Below, in pieces: positions 5,122-11,844 of a stretch of DNA of 13,456 nt. Position 1 is the first letter of the stretch, and the number at the start of each line of letters is the position of its first letter. The notes beneath the pieces are model-generated. The model did no database searches and was not told the DNA's origin. It saw nothing but the letters and a program-made list of their open reading frames with translations. Origin of the DNA: JAGOSA01 sp039795715 (GTDB taxonomy: Bacteria > Patescibacteriota > Minisyncoccia > Phycocordibacterales > UBA9973); assembly GCA_039795715.1 (NCBI GenBank), contig JBDKLD010000058.1:1-13456 (forward strand), given 5' to 3'. The translations under genes were made by a program, and so were the position numbers.

Positions 5122-6225
5122 ATGAAAAAAGACTACTATGACATTCTTGGCGTCCCCAAAGGCGCCTCAAAAGACGAAATTAAAAAAGCCTTTCACAAGA
5201 TGGCGCACAAATTTCACCCTGATAAAAAAGACGGCAACGCCGACAAGTTCAAAGAAGTGAACGAAGCCTACCAGACGCTCTCCGACGAAAAAAAGCGAGC
5301 ACAGTACGATACGTACGGACAGACATTCAATGGCGCCGGCGGACCTAATCAAGGCGGTTTCGGTGGATTTGATCCATCGGGTTTTGGCGGTTTCGATTTC
5401 TCTGGCGCGCAGGGGCAGCAATTTGACTTTGGCGACCTCGGCGATATTTTTTCAGAATTTTTTGGAGGCGGAATGGGTGGTGGGAGTGGCAGAGGCGGAA
5501 AGCCGAGAGGCAGTGACATCTCAACTGAGATTTCAATTCCATTTTCCGAATCAATTTTCGGTTCGACACGCATGCTCGTCATCAACAAGACCTCGACCTG
5601 CGAAACTTGCAAGGGCAATGGCGCAAAACCGGGGACAGAGACGACGACCTGCGACAAATGCAATGGCAATGGTCAGGTGCGCGAAACCAAACGCTCAATC
5701 CTCGGCTCATTTACTGCTGTCCAAGAATGTTCCAAATGTCACGGTGCCGGAAAAGTTTCCAAAGATCCATGCTCGACTTGTCGCGGACTTGGTGTCCATA
5801 GAAAAGAAGAACGGATTGAACTTGTCATACCCGCTGGTATTGAAAATGGCGAAATGATTCGTCTCACCGGCATGGGCGAAGCTGTCCCGCGTGGCACCAC
5901 CGGCGATCTCTATGTGAAAGTCCGAGTTGAAAAGCACAAAACAATTCTGCGTGAAGGGAGCAACCTCGCGAGCACACTTTCGATTCGTCTATCAGATGCT
6001 CTCCTTGGTGCTGAGTACAAAGTTGAAACACTAGATGGCCCGGTCGAAGTCTCTATTCCGGCCGGCGCAACGTTTGGCGAAATCCTTCGCATCAAAGGTA
6101 AAGGCGTACCAACTGGCAAAAATTCCCGCGGTGACTTCATGGTGAAGCTTGATATTGAATTACCCAAGAAACTTTCTGGTAAAGCAAAGAAGATTTTGGA
6201 AGAGTTGAGGGGAGAGGGGATATAA
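5122..6225 (+). CDS. dnaJ: Molecular chaperone DnaJ (type I Hsp40)
   Basis: A 367-aa full-length type I DnaJ, the co-chaperone that delivers unfolded proteins to DnaK and stimulates its ATPase. The J-domain (1-70) opens KKDYYDILGVPKGASKDEIK and holds the HPD motif at residues 32-34. A Gly/Phe-rich linker follows (about 73-130). The zinc-finger region has four CxxCxGxG-type repeats: CETCKGNG (from C160), CDKCNGNG, CSKCHGAG and CSTCRGLG, for two zinc ions. The C-terminal substrate-binding domains include GDLYVKVRVEKH and the typical ending GDFMVKLDIELPKKLS. Length is normal for the family. No dnaK or grpE lies next to it. Its own promoter lies between it and the MGMT-like gene, 51 bases away. 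Codon use is more GC-rich than in the genes right of 7440, as expected for a core gene. Confidence 0.97.
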   Translation: MKKDYYDILGVPKGASKDEIKKAFHKMAHKFHPDKKDGNADKFKEVNEAYQTLSDEKKRAQYDTYGQTFNGAGGPNQGGFGGFDPSGFGGFDFSGAQGQQFDFGDLGDIFSEFFGGGMGGGSGRGGKPRGSDISTEISIPFSESIFGSTRMLVINKTSTCETCKGNGAKPGTETTTCDKCNGNGQVRETKRSILGSFTAVQECSKCHGAGKVSKDPCSTCRGLGVHRKEERIELVIPAGIENGEMIRLTGMGEAVPRGTTGDLYVKVRVEKHKTILREGSNLASTLSIRLSDALLGAEYKVETLDGPVEVSIPAGATFGEILRIKGKGVPTGKNSRGDFMVKLDIELPKKLSGKAKKILEELRGEGI

Positions 6226-6249
6226 AAAAATATAAAGCAATAAATCTGA

Positions 6250-6255
6250 TATCAT
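6250..6255 (+). promoter_or_regulatory. Extended -10 box of the DUF2268-like gene
   Basis: TGA-TATCAT (TG at 6247-6248, box at 6250-6255) ends 6 bases before the ATG at 6262. It is placed like the other leaderless-type promoters of the window. Confidence 0.35.
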
Positions 6256-6261
6256 CAATTT

Positions 6262-6906
6262 ATGAGTGTTGATCTATACATATTAAAAAAAGGCGACAGA
6301 TTACTCCCGTATGAATCTATCATCAGGGCTGCTTTCGATGAAGTAATTTTAAAAATAAAAGAAAAGATCGATTTACCAGATGTCGATGTCATTGTTGTCG
6401 ACAATCCACTTTTCGCAATTCCAGAGACTGGAGTTTCGGGGTTTGTAAATTCCAAACATCTTGTCACTATTAGCATCAACCCAGACTTGCCGCAATTAGA
6501 AGAAACTCTGGCATTCGAAATTTGCAGTACGATTGCCCATGAGCTCAATCATTGTATCCGCATGAAAGCTGTCTCAAGTTACGGCAATTTACTCGAAGCG
6601 CTTGTTTCAGAGGGACTTGCTGATAATTTTGACATCGAGATAAACGGATCGAAACTACGACCTTGGAGTGTTTCATTGGATGATGAAAAATTAGCTGAAC
6701 TTAAAAAATCTGCCGAAGCAGATATTAAAAATAATAAATATAATCACGACGATTGGTTTTTTGGCAGGGAGGATAGGGGAATTCCAAGATGGGCAGGGTA
6801 TTCTATCGGTTTTGACATCGTAAAAAAGTATATTCAAAAGAGTGGAAAGAAAGCATCTGAGCTTACAACGACTAAAGCAGAGGAGTTTTTCAAAATTACC
6901 GATTAG
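6262..6906 (+). CDS. Predicted zinc metalloprotease, DUF2268-like
   Basis: A 214-aa protein resembling the DUF2268 predicted Zn-dependent protease family. The zinc site is H93-E-L-N-H97 in IAHELNHCIRMK, with the third ligand likely E117 in LVSEGLADNF, giving a gluzincin-type HExxH...E arrangement. The C-terminal part FFGREDRGIPRWAGYSIGFD followed by IVKKYIQ is a family signature in my recollection. There is no signal peptide or membrane segment, so it should be cytosolic. The start at 6262 follows a -10-like box by 6 bases. Only 4 bases separate its stop from the Nudix hydrolase start, so the two are probably cotranscribed. The substrate is unknown. Assignment to a metalloprotease is firm on motif; the exact family is likely rather than certain. 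Confidence 0.82.
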   Translation: MSVDLYILKKGDRLLPYESIIRAAFDEVILKIKEKIDLPDVDVIVVDNPLFAIPETGVSGFVNSKHLVTISINPDLPQLEETLAFEICSTIAHELNHCIRMKAVSSYGNLLEALVSEGLADNFDIEINGSKLRPWSVSLDDEKLAELKKSAEADIKNNKYNHDDWFFGREDRGIPRWAGYSIGFDIVKKYIQKSGKKASELTTTKAEEFFKITD

Positions 6907-6910
6907 AATT

Positions 6911-7405
6911 ATGAAAATCACCTTACCATACATCGGCTATTCGGGTGTCCACTATACTTTTGAGTACGAGGACGCCGATTCTTTTGACCATCTACCTTAT
7001 GATTCGTGCAGACAAACCTATGCTGTCTGTTTTTGTGAAGGCAAAATAGTTATTGTGTTGCATGGCAGAAAAGGTCATTGGGGACTAGTTGGCGGCACGA
7101 TTGAAAAAGGTGAAACCTTTGAACAAACGCTAAAAAGGGAAATACAGGAAGAGTCGAATCTGGAAATGCTTTCGTGCTTGCCGATCGGTTATCAGAAAGT
7201 TATCGATAGTCGGGACGGATCTTTTTTCTATCAATTGCGTTACGTGGCAACTGCCAAGTCGTTCGGACCTTTTGTAGTTGATCCCGCAGGAGACATAACT
7301 GAGGTTAAATTTATCGATATTGATGATTACAAACAATATTTTGATTGGAAAGAAATCGGGGACAGGGTTATTGAGAGGGCGAAGGAGTTGGTGGGTAAGA
7401 TGTAA
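6911..7405 (+). CDS. Nudix hydrolase
   Basis: A 164-aa Nudix enzyme; the family cleaves a nucleoside diphosphate linked to another group, using Mg2+. The Nudix box is residues 62-84: G62-x5-E68-x7-R76-E77-I-Q-E80-E81-S-N-L84, matching Gx5Ex7REUxEExGU except Asn for the last Gly. It is preceded by the typical strand KIVIVLHGRKGHWGLVGGTI. The N-terminal 30 residues are Tyr/Asp-rich and variable; the C-terminus is helical. The substrate cannot be read from sequence. The ATG at 6911 was chosen because it lies 4 bases after the stop of the metalloprotease gene; an upstream in-frame start at 6842 would overlap that gene by 65 bases. No Shine-Dalgarno precedes it. It converges with the M16 peptidase gene, leaving a 41-base gap in which I see no strong terminator. 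Confidence 0.92.
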   Translation: MKITLPYIGYSGVHYTFEYEDADSFDHLPYDSCRQTYAVCFCEGKIVIVLHGRKGHWGLVGGTIEKGETFEQTLKREIQEESNLEMLSCLPIGYQKVIDSRDGSFFYQLRYVATAKSFGPFVVDPAGDITEVKFIDIDDYKQYFDWKEIGDRVIERAKELVGKM

Positions 7406-7446
7406 AGTACTCATTCCTGACATCACAAATAAAGTGGTACAGTGAA

Positions 7447-8691
7447 TTATTTTTTCTCTCCACAGGTTGCTATTACTTTTAGGGGTTCGCATCTTAAATA
7501 TCGGTGTAATGTGGTCTCTACTATTTGTCTAGAAAGCTTAGATAAAGTTGCGTATTCGTTCTCAAGGATGTTTGATTCATTTCTCTTTACTGAACTAACA
7601 GCTATTTGTTCTGCGATCCCAAGTGATTTTTCACTTAAAAAATCTAGTTGAACTTTATACCTTGATTTTGCCCGTTCAAATTCTTGCTCATTTATTCCAT
7701 TAGAAATAATGTTAGAAATTTCATTTTGAATGGTAGTCTCAGCTTTAGTAATATTTTCGTTTGCACTCTCGATTGAAATAGAAAAAATTCCTAAATTACT
7801 ATTTGTGCTGTGTTGGCAAATCACACCATACGTGAGACCAAGATTAACCCTCAGAATATCGTATAATCTTTTCCTTACAATTTCCCTGCCTATTGCCATG
7901 GCGTCATTTTCTTCTAATGTTACAGTCTCAAGTCCAAAAGCAAAAGTAAGTTTATCAGATTTTAAATGAGGAAATTCCAATACGATCTCCTTTTTGCTTG
8001 GTTCAGTATATTTGATGTTAGTTATATATTTTTCATCAAAGGTAATTTGATTGCTAGCTACCTTTGATTCAAAGTATTTCTCGCACAAAGCTATTATTTC
8101 TTCATTTGATTTATTGCTTACTATTGATAAAAGAAAGTATTTTGGTAGGTAAAGCTTTGCATGAAACTGCTTTAGTGTCTCGAGTTCAATACATGCTATT
8201 TGTTCTTTTGTTCCAATAACCGTTGCTTGTAACCTTGAGTTTTTTGAGAAAGATGAAACAATTGCTTGGTAAACTAGTACATCTATGTTTGAATAATGAC
8301 GACCAGCCTCCTCAAGAATGACTTTTTTCTCACGATCAAATACTTGTTGACTAAAAATTGGATATAAAAATAACTGCGAAATAAAATCAAACGCTGTTTC
8401 TATGTAGTCTTCATTATGAGAGGCAGAGTAATGCACCACATTATATCCTGTTGTTCCATTACTATAGCCGCCTGTACTTTTTATTAATTCAGAAAAAATT
8501 TTTTCGTCGGGGTATTTAATTGTTTGTTTAAGTACTAAATGCTCTAAAAAATGAGCCATTCCAATTTCATTTGGTGCTTCTGAAAGACCACTGGCGATTC
8601 CTGCTAGTGTAATTGAAATTATCGGCGAATCATTTTTCCTAGTGCTAATAATGCGTAGACCATTACTAAGAGTAAAATTTATTGTATTCAT
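7447..8691 (-). CDS. M16-family zinc peptidase (PqqL/MPP-like)
   Basis: A 414-aa single-chain M16 (inverzincin) metallopeptidase. The inverted zinc motif HxxEH is H47-F-L-E50-H51 in GMAHFLEHLVLKQT. The third ligand lies exactly 76 residues after the motif, E128 in REKKVILEEAGRH, as in the HxxEHx76E rule. The N-terminal half-domain starts with the usual LSNGLRII; the C-terminal half-domain holds RKRLYDILRVNLGLTYGV with the conserved substrate-binding Tyr. The length fits half-size M16B members, which often act as dimers. There is no signal peptide, so it is cytosolic and probably digests or matures short peptides. It lies downstream of the regulator and the acidic small frame on the same strand, separated by a terminator. 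Related M16 proteins mature ribosomal peptide products in some clusters (PqqF, AlbF). The gene is AT-rich, unlike dnaJ. Confidence 0.92.
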   Translation of the reverse strand: MNTINFTLSNGLRIISTRKNDSPIISITLAGIASGLSEAPNEIGMAHFLEHLVLKQTIKYPDEKIFSELIKSTGGYSNGTTGYNVVHYSASHNEDYIETAFDFISQLFLYPIFSQQVFDREKKVILEEAGRHYSNIDVLVYQAIVSSFSKNSRLQATVIGTKEQIACIELETLKQFHAKLYLPKYFLLSIVSNKSNEEIIALCEKYFESKVASNQITFDEKYITNIKYTEPSKKEIVLEFPHLKSDKLTFAFGLETVTLEENDAMAIGREIVRKRLYDILRVNLGLTYGVICQHSTNSNLGIFSISIESANENITKAETTIQNEISNIISNGINEQEFERAKSRYKVQLDFLSEKSLGIAEQIAVSSVKRNESNILENEYATLSKLSRQIVETTLHRYLRCEPLKVIATCGEKK

Positions 8692-8720
8692 AGGGTAATA
8701 AAATATATATAATTATAAAT

Positions 8721-8753
8721 AAAAAACGAGAAGGGAACAATCCTCTCGTTTTT
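8721..8753 (-). terminator. Terminator between the acidic small frame and the M16 gene
   Basis: AAAAACGAGA (8722-8731) is the reverse complement of TCTCGTTTTT (8744-8753), around a 12-base loop that can pair further through AGG/CCT. On the minus strand the hairpin ends in a run of six Ts (complement of 8721-8726). It starts 3 bases after the TGA of the acidic reading frame at 8757, supporting that frame as the true end of the regulator transcript. Confidence 0.8.
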
Positions 8754-8756
8754 AGA

Positions 8757-8945
8757 TCAATTATTACTTGATCCGTTGTAATCCGACATATCGTCGCCAT
8801 CCTGGATTGTGACTTCGTCCATTGAGCCGACGTCGGGAGCATCACCCTTCTTGCATTGAAGTGTATTTGCAAAACCATTCTTACGTTCATTTGGATTGTT
8901 AACGTCAGGCTCATCAAATACCTCTAACAATACCAAAACCACCAT
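8757..8945 (-). CDS. Putative acidic 62-aa peptide overlapping the regulator 3' end
   Basis: The frame starts at an ATG at 8945, inside the last 32 bases of the TrmB-family gene, and stops at 8757, 3 bases before a terminator. The peptide has a hydrophobic start (MVVLVLLEVF), then DEPDVNNPNERKNGF. One Cys sits in LQCKK, and the tail is strongly acidic and polar (GDAPDVGSMDEVTIQDGDDM, then SDYNGSSNN). Codon choice in 8757-8913 looks coding, and GC content is higher than in the flanking genes. Three readings are possible: a separate small protein; a C-terminal tail of the regulator reached by a frameshift (real or a sequencing error); or a precursor peptide processed by the neighbouring M16 peptidase and modified by the divergent operon. 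Homology is not recognised, and the true start is uncertain. Confidence 0.42.
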   Translation of the reverse strand: MVVLVLLEVFDEPDVNNPNERKNGFANTLQCKKGDAPDVGSMDEVTIQDGDDMSDYNGSSNN

Positions 8946-9606
8946 TCTTTGATGACATGTAGCCAATTGAGTCATCATATATGGCAAGGTCCGCCGGGAA
9001 TGTATATGAATCCTTCGGTACTAGAATAGGTGAATCAAACCCCTTCTTATCAAGGCTAGATAGCATTCTTGTTATTTCATTGTCCTCATGGATGCCTTTC
9101 ATTCTCAGGCCTATTGACCATCTTTTTTTCTGGTACTCGGGAAGGTAGTCTGGAAGCATTTCGGCAAATTCCTTAACTGAAGAATATATGCGCATTACCT
9201 TTTCCTTTGAAGCAAGAGAATTTTCAAAAGTGTTGATCACCCCTTGTTTGCCTTCAAACACTCTTACTGTGGGTGAAATGGAGTTCTTGCTGATTAATGA
9301 TTTTAGTTTATTTGTGAGAACTCTAATATTCTTTACATTATCGTCTTGCCGACGAGCTTCAGTCTCAGCAATTTGAAGTAACGTATCAGGGTGTGATGGT
9401 ATGTAGCTCTGCACACTTGAATCATTAGATGTACTAATAAGACCACGAGTTTTTAATGATTCCAATATTACATACATGGAACTTCTGTTTATCCCTGTTT
9501 TTTTGGCTATTATATTTGCAGTAGCACTACCGAGCTCTAAAAGCTCTGTGTATACTCTAGCCTCCTTCTCTGAGAGACCAAAATTTATAAGGGGTTGTAT
9601 ATTCAT
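8914..9606 (-). CDS. TrmB-family transcriptional regulator
   Basis: A 230-aa regulator. The N-terminal 75 residues are a TrmB/MarR-like winged helix: LINFGLSEKEARVYTELLEL (6-25), then ATANIIAKKTGINRSSMYVI (recognition helix) and LESLKTRGLIS (wing). A coiled-coil linker follows (about 80-105), then the effector/PLD-like C-terminal domain: VRVFEGKQGVINTFENSL, YLPEYQKKRWSIGLRMKGI and the late strand DLAIYDDSIGYMSSKNGGFG. Relatives usually continue about 20-25 residues beyond this point with a final helix; here the frame ends at once with IVRGI, so the C-terminus may be cut by a frameshift at about 8920-8930. It is transcribed divergently from the nitroreductase operon, whose likely controller it is. 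A good promoter (TTTACA, 17 bases, TATAGT) lies upstream; the leader is only about 6 bases. Confidence 0.87.
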   Translation of the reverse strand: MNIQPLINFGLSEKEARVYTELLELGSATANIIAKKTGINRSSMYVILESLKTRGLISTSNDSSVQSYIPSHPDTLLQIAETEARRQDDNVKNIRVLTNKLKSLISKNSISPTVRVFEGKQGVINTFENSLASKEKVMRIYSSVKEFAEMLPDYLPEYQKKRWSIGLRMKGIHEDNEITRMLSSLDKKGFDSPILVPKDSYTFPADLAIYDDSIGYMSSKNGGFGIVRGI

Positions 9607-9610
9607 ATTT

Positions 9611-9640
9611 GTTGTTCAACTATAACAGCAATAACTATAA
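9611..9640. promoter_or_regulatory. Candidate autoregulatory operator
   Basis: Two direct copies of AACTATAA (9618-9625 and 9633-9640) are spaced 15 bp start to start. A small palindrome GTTG-TT-CAAC (9611-9620) lies between the regulator start and its -10 box. They overlap the -10 box and spacer of the regulator promoter, where a bound repressor would block transcription. Operator function is inference. Confidence 0.35.
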
Positions 9641-9647
9641 ATGTAAA
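9619..9647 (-). promoter_or_regulatory. Promoter of the TrmB-family regulator
   Basis: On the minus strand TTTACA (complement of 9642-9647), exactly 17 bases, then TATAGT (complement of 9619-9624). It ends 12 bases before the ATG at 9606, so the leader is about 6 bases or less. Confidence 0.6.
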
Positions 9648-9695
9648 GTAAGCACAAAAATAAAAGAAAATCATGGCTTTTCTGTTAAAATAAGC

Positions 9696-9701
9696 TAAAA
9701 T
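9696..9701 (+). promoter_or_regulatory. -10 box of the nitroreductase operon
   Basis: TAAAAT ends 8 bases before the ATG at 9710. No consensus -35 is present, which would suit activation or control by the divergent regulator. An imperfect inverted repeat, GCTTTT (9677-9682) against AAAATAAGC (9687-9695), lies just upstream. Confidence 0.35.
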
Positions 9702-9709
9702 TCTAGTAT

Positions 9710-10741
9710 ATGAACCCACGAAAAGTTCAGCCATCTGATTTCCCTACATTAGGCACCATTGAGGACCAAATAGGCTTTATTCTCAATTTTGCTGTTATTG
9801 CACCTTCAACACATAATACCCAGCCATGGCTTTTTAAGCTTGAAGGGAATATTTGTAAAATATTCATTGATCGAAAATACTTACTTCCTGAAGCAGACAG
9901 GGAAGGCAGAGATCTCTATATTAGTATGGGCTGCATGTTCGAAAACCTAATTATTGCCGGGAATTATTTTAAAGTTTTGGTTTCACTTGATGTTACTCTT
10001 CAAGATCAAAATAATGAACAAATTGCAGAAGTTGTGTTTCAAGAAAATAAATCTGGAGAAGTTGATACGACAAGCGCCCGTGCATTTGAAGCAATGAGGA
10101 TACGGATAAACGCAAGAGGGATATTTGCAAACCAGTCAGTCAATTCTGGAGCAAAAAATTCTCTCACTGCCATCGCGGATAGTTTTTCTACTAAAGGTAT
10201 TTCTCTGTCGTTACTTGAAGACAAAAATGACATTTTAACAATTGCCTCGCTTACAAAACAAGGTCTCATGTCAGCGTATAAGCGAAAATCTTTCCGTAGA
10301 GAAATGTCAGGCTGGATGAACAGTAATATTTCAAGAAAAAAAGAAGGGATACCTGGCTATGCACTTAAAATACCATTTTTTCTTTCACTTATAATTCCAA
10401 AACTTATTCGCTACAAAGATATTGGCAAAAAACTTGGTATTTTGAATGAAAGGAGTATTTCATCCGCACCTCTCGTGGCAATAATCACCGCAAAGCAAAA
10501 CGAACCTCGCACGTGGATTGATATTGGCACAATGGTTGAAAAAATGTTTATTGAAATGTATGCACAAGGTTATCAAACCTCTATTTTTGTTGCTTCGATT
10601 GAAATGGGGGAATACTATAAAGATATTCAAAATCTCATTAAGACAGAAGATCGCCCTCAATTTCTTTTTATCGTTGGCAAAGTCGACTCACTACACAAAG
10701 TGACTCCACGACACAATTTAGCAGATAAGCTGATAAAATAG
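9710..10741 (+). CDS. Acg-type FMN nitroreductase family oxidoreductase
   Basis: A 343-aa protein of the nitroreductase fold, Acg branch, which binds FMN between two pseudo-symmetric or dimeric halves. Signature motifs are APSTHNTQPW (31-40, phosphate-binding region), DREGRDLYISMGCMFENL (63-80), and a second half with SAPLVAIITAKQNEPRTWID and QTSIFVASIEMG. Length is normal for the Acg group. It begins an operon: only 2 bases separate it from the ThiF-like gene. In actinobacterial MoeY (Rv1355c-type) proteins, a ThiF domain and a nitroreductase domain like this are fused in one chain. Here they are separate genes whose summed length, about 709 aa, is close to the fused protein. The reaction is unknown; dehydrogenation of an activated amino-acid or peptide intermediate, as by SagB-type enzymes, is a possible analogy only. 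Confidence 0.87.
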   Translation: MNPRKVQPSDFPTLGTIEDQIGFILNFAVIAPSTHNTQPWLFKLEGNICKIFIDRKYLLPEADREGRDLYISMGCMFENLIIAGNYFKVLVSLDVTLQDQNNEQIAEVVFQENKSGEVDTTSARAFEAMRIRINARGIFANQSVNSGAKNSLTAIADSFSTKGISLSLLEDKNDILTIASLTKQGLMSAYKRKSFRREMSGWMNSNISRKKEGIPGYALKIPFFLSLIIPKLIRYKDIGKKLGILNERSISSAPLVAIITAKQNEPRTWIDIGTMVEKMFIEMYAQGYQTSIFVASIEMGEYYKDIQNLIKTEDRPQFLFIVGKVDSLHKVTPRHNLADKLIK

Positions 10742-10743
10742 AT

Positions 10744-11844
10744 ATGGAAAAAGCTAAGGCAAAATTACGAATTACTTCGCTGGAAACAGAGTATAAACCA
10801 CGGCTCTATAATGGAAGTATACAAGAAGAACACGATGCTCTTGTGGCTCTTATGAACAGTGAAGCTATCATTTCTATCGTAGACACGTATGCTGACCAAG
10901 CACGCGAACTTGAACTTGTGCGTGATTCATCAAAAATTGGACAATTGCCACCTTTGCCGTCGAGACAGGAGCTAGGTGAGATAGAGAAAGGCATGTGGGT
11001 ATATTACCCATGGAAAAAAACCTTGGTTCACGTTTTAAATGAAAATGAATACGAAGAATTACGTACATCACGAAATAAAAATCTTATTACCAAGGATGAG
11101 CAAGACAAGTTTCGAAATGCCAGAATCGCTGTCGCCGGCCTCAATGTTGGCAACCCTGGGGCACTTTGCATTGTGCTAGAAGGAGGATCCAAAAATATAA
11201 AGTTTGCTGATTTCGACCCGCTCTCTGTATCAAACCTTAATCGCTTCCGCGCTGGTCTCTGTGAGCTGGAGATAAATAAAGCTACGCTTTCTGCTCGACA
11301 GGCACTCGAAATAGATCCTTATATGAATATAGAAGTTTACGAAAAAGGCATCACACCAGAAAATATAAACAATTTTCTCACTGATCCAAAAGTAGATTTA
11401 ATTATTGAAGAGATGGATAATCTCAAACTGAAGATCCTGATGCGTGATAAGGCTCGTGAATTCCGAGTTCCGCTCATTATGGTTACCGGCAATAGTGAAA
11501 ATGTAATAATCGATGTTGAGCGGTACGATATAGATACAGACTTGCTCGTGCTCAACGGCTATCTCAAACAAGAAGTAATTGATTCAATAAATAATATTAA
11601 CAAAGACGCGACGCTTACTGATAGAGTATTACTTGCTCGTGATTTTATTGGGAAAGATTTTTTAACTCAAAGACTTCAGCAATCTTTTTTAGAAGTAGGC
11701 AAATCACTCGCAAGTATCCCGCAGCTTTCCGAGTCTTCCTTTCTTAGGGGTGCTGTGCTTGGTTATGTTGCGAGGCAAATTCTTACAGGAGAACAAATGC
11801 CATCAGGTCGTTTCTCGGTCAATTTGAGTGATATCGCAAAATGA
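10744..11844 (+). CDS. ThiF/E1-like adenylyltransferase, MoeY (Rv1355c)-like
   Basis: A 366-aa E1-like enzyme; the superfamily activates a carboxylate by ATP-dependent adenylation. An N-terminal region of about 120 residues contains WVYYPWKKTLVHVLNENEYE before the Rossmann domain. The glycine-rich loop is degenerate, VAGLNVGNPG (130-139), as I recall for MoeY-like proteins rather than GxGGxG. Residues matching the MoeB ATP site are present: D156/D158 in FADFDPLSVSNLNRF, R167, K179 and D225 in IIEEMDNLKL. The family zinc CxxC pairs are absent (only C142 and C173 exist), so it is not a standard MoeB or ThiF. The C-terminal 110 residues are helical and unassigned. It starts 2 bases after the nitroreductase stop and overlaps the next gene by 4 bases (ATGA), so the operon is translationally coupled. 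A role in molybdopterin synthesis is unlikely because no moa or moe genes are visible. Confidence 0.87.
   Translation: MEKAKAKLRITSLETEYKPRLYNGSIQEEHDALVALMNSEAIISIVDTYADQARELELVRDSSKIGQLPPLPSRQELGEIEKGMWVYYPWKKTLVHVLNENEYEELRTSRNKNLITKDEQDKFRNARIAVAGLNVGNPGALCIVLEGGSKNIKFADFDPLSVSNLNRFRAGLCELEINKATLSARQALEIDPYMNIEVYEKGITPENINNFLTDPKVDLIIEEMDNLKLKILMRDKAREFRVPLIMVTGNSENVIIDVERYDIDTDLLVLNGYLKQEVIDSINNINKDATLTDRVLLARDFIGKDFLTQRLQQSFLEVGKSLASIPQLSESSFLRGAVLGYVARQILTGEQMPSGRFSVNLSDIAK

Noticed and set aside
5330..5857. 175-aa plus-strand frame inside dnaJ
   Set aside because: It is a shadow of the GC-richer dnaJ reading frame, rich in Arg/Ala/Ser, with no family resemblance.
6842..6910. Upstream start for the Nudix gene
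   Set aside because: It would overlap the metalloprotease gene by 65 bases; the ATG at 6911, 4 bases after the stop, is simpler and gives a normal Nudix N-terminus.
8666..8917. 83-aa minus-strand frame beginning MSLTLTIQ, whose ATG overlaps the regulator stop (TGATG)
   Set aside because: The overlap is attractive, but the frame reads through the terminator at 8721-8753 into the start of the M16 gene and its translation is Met/Arg/Thr-rich noise. The alternative frame ending at 8757 fits the terminator better.
10744..11844. Molybdopterin synthase sulfurylase (MoeB) or thiamine ThiF
   Set aside because: The zinc CxxC pairs are absent, the Gly loop differs, and there are no moa, mob or thi genes nearby.
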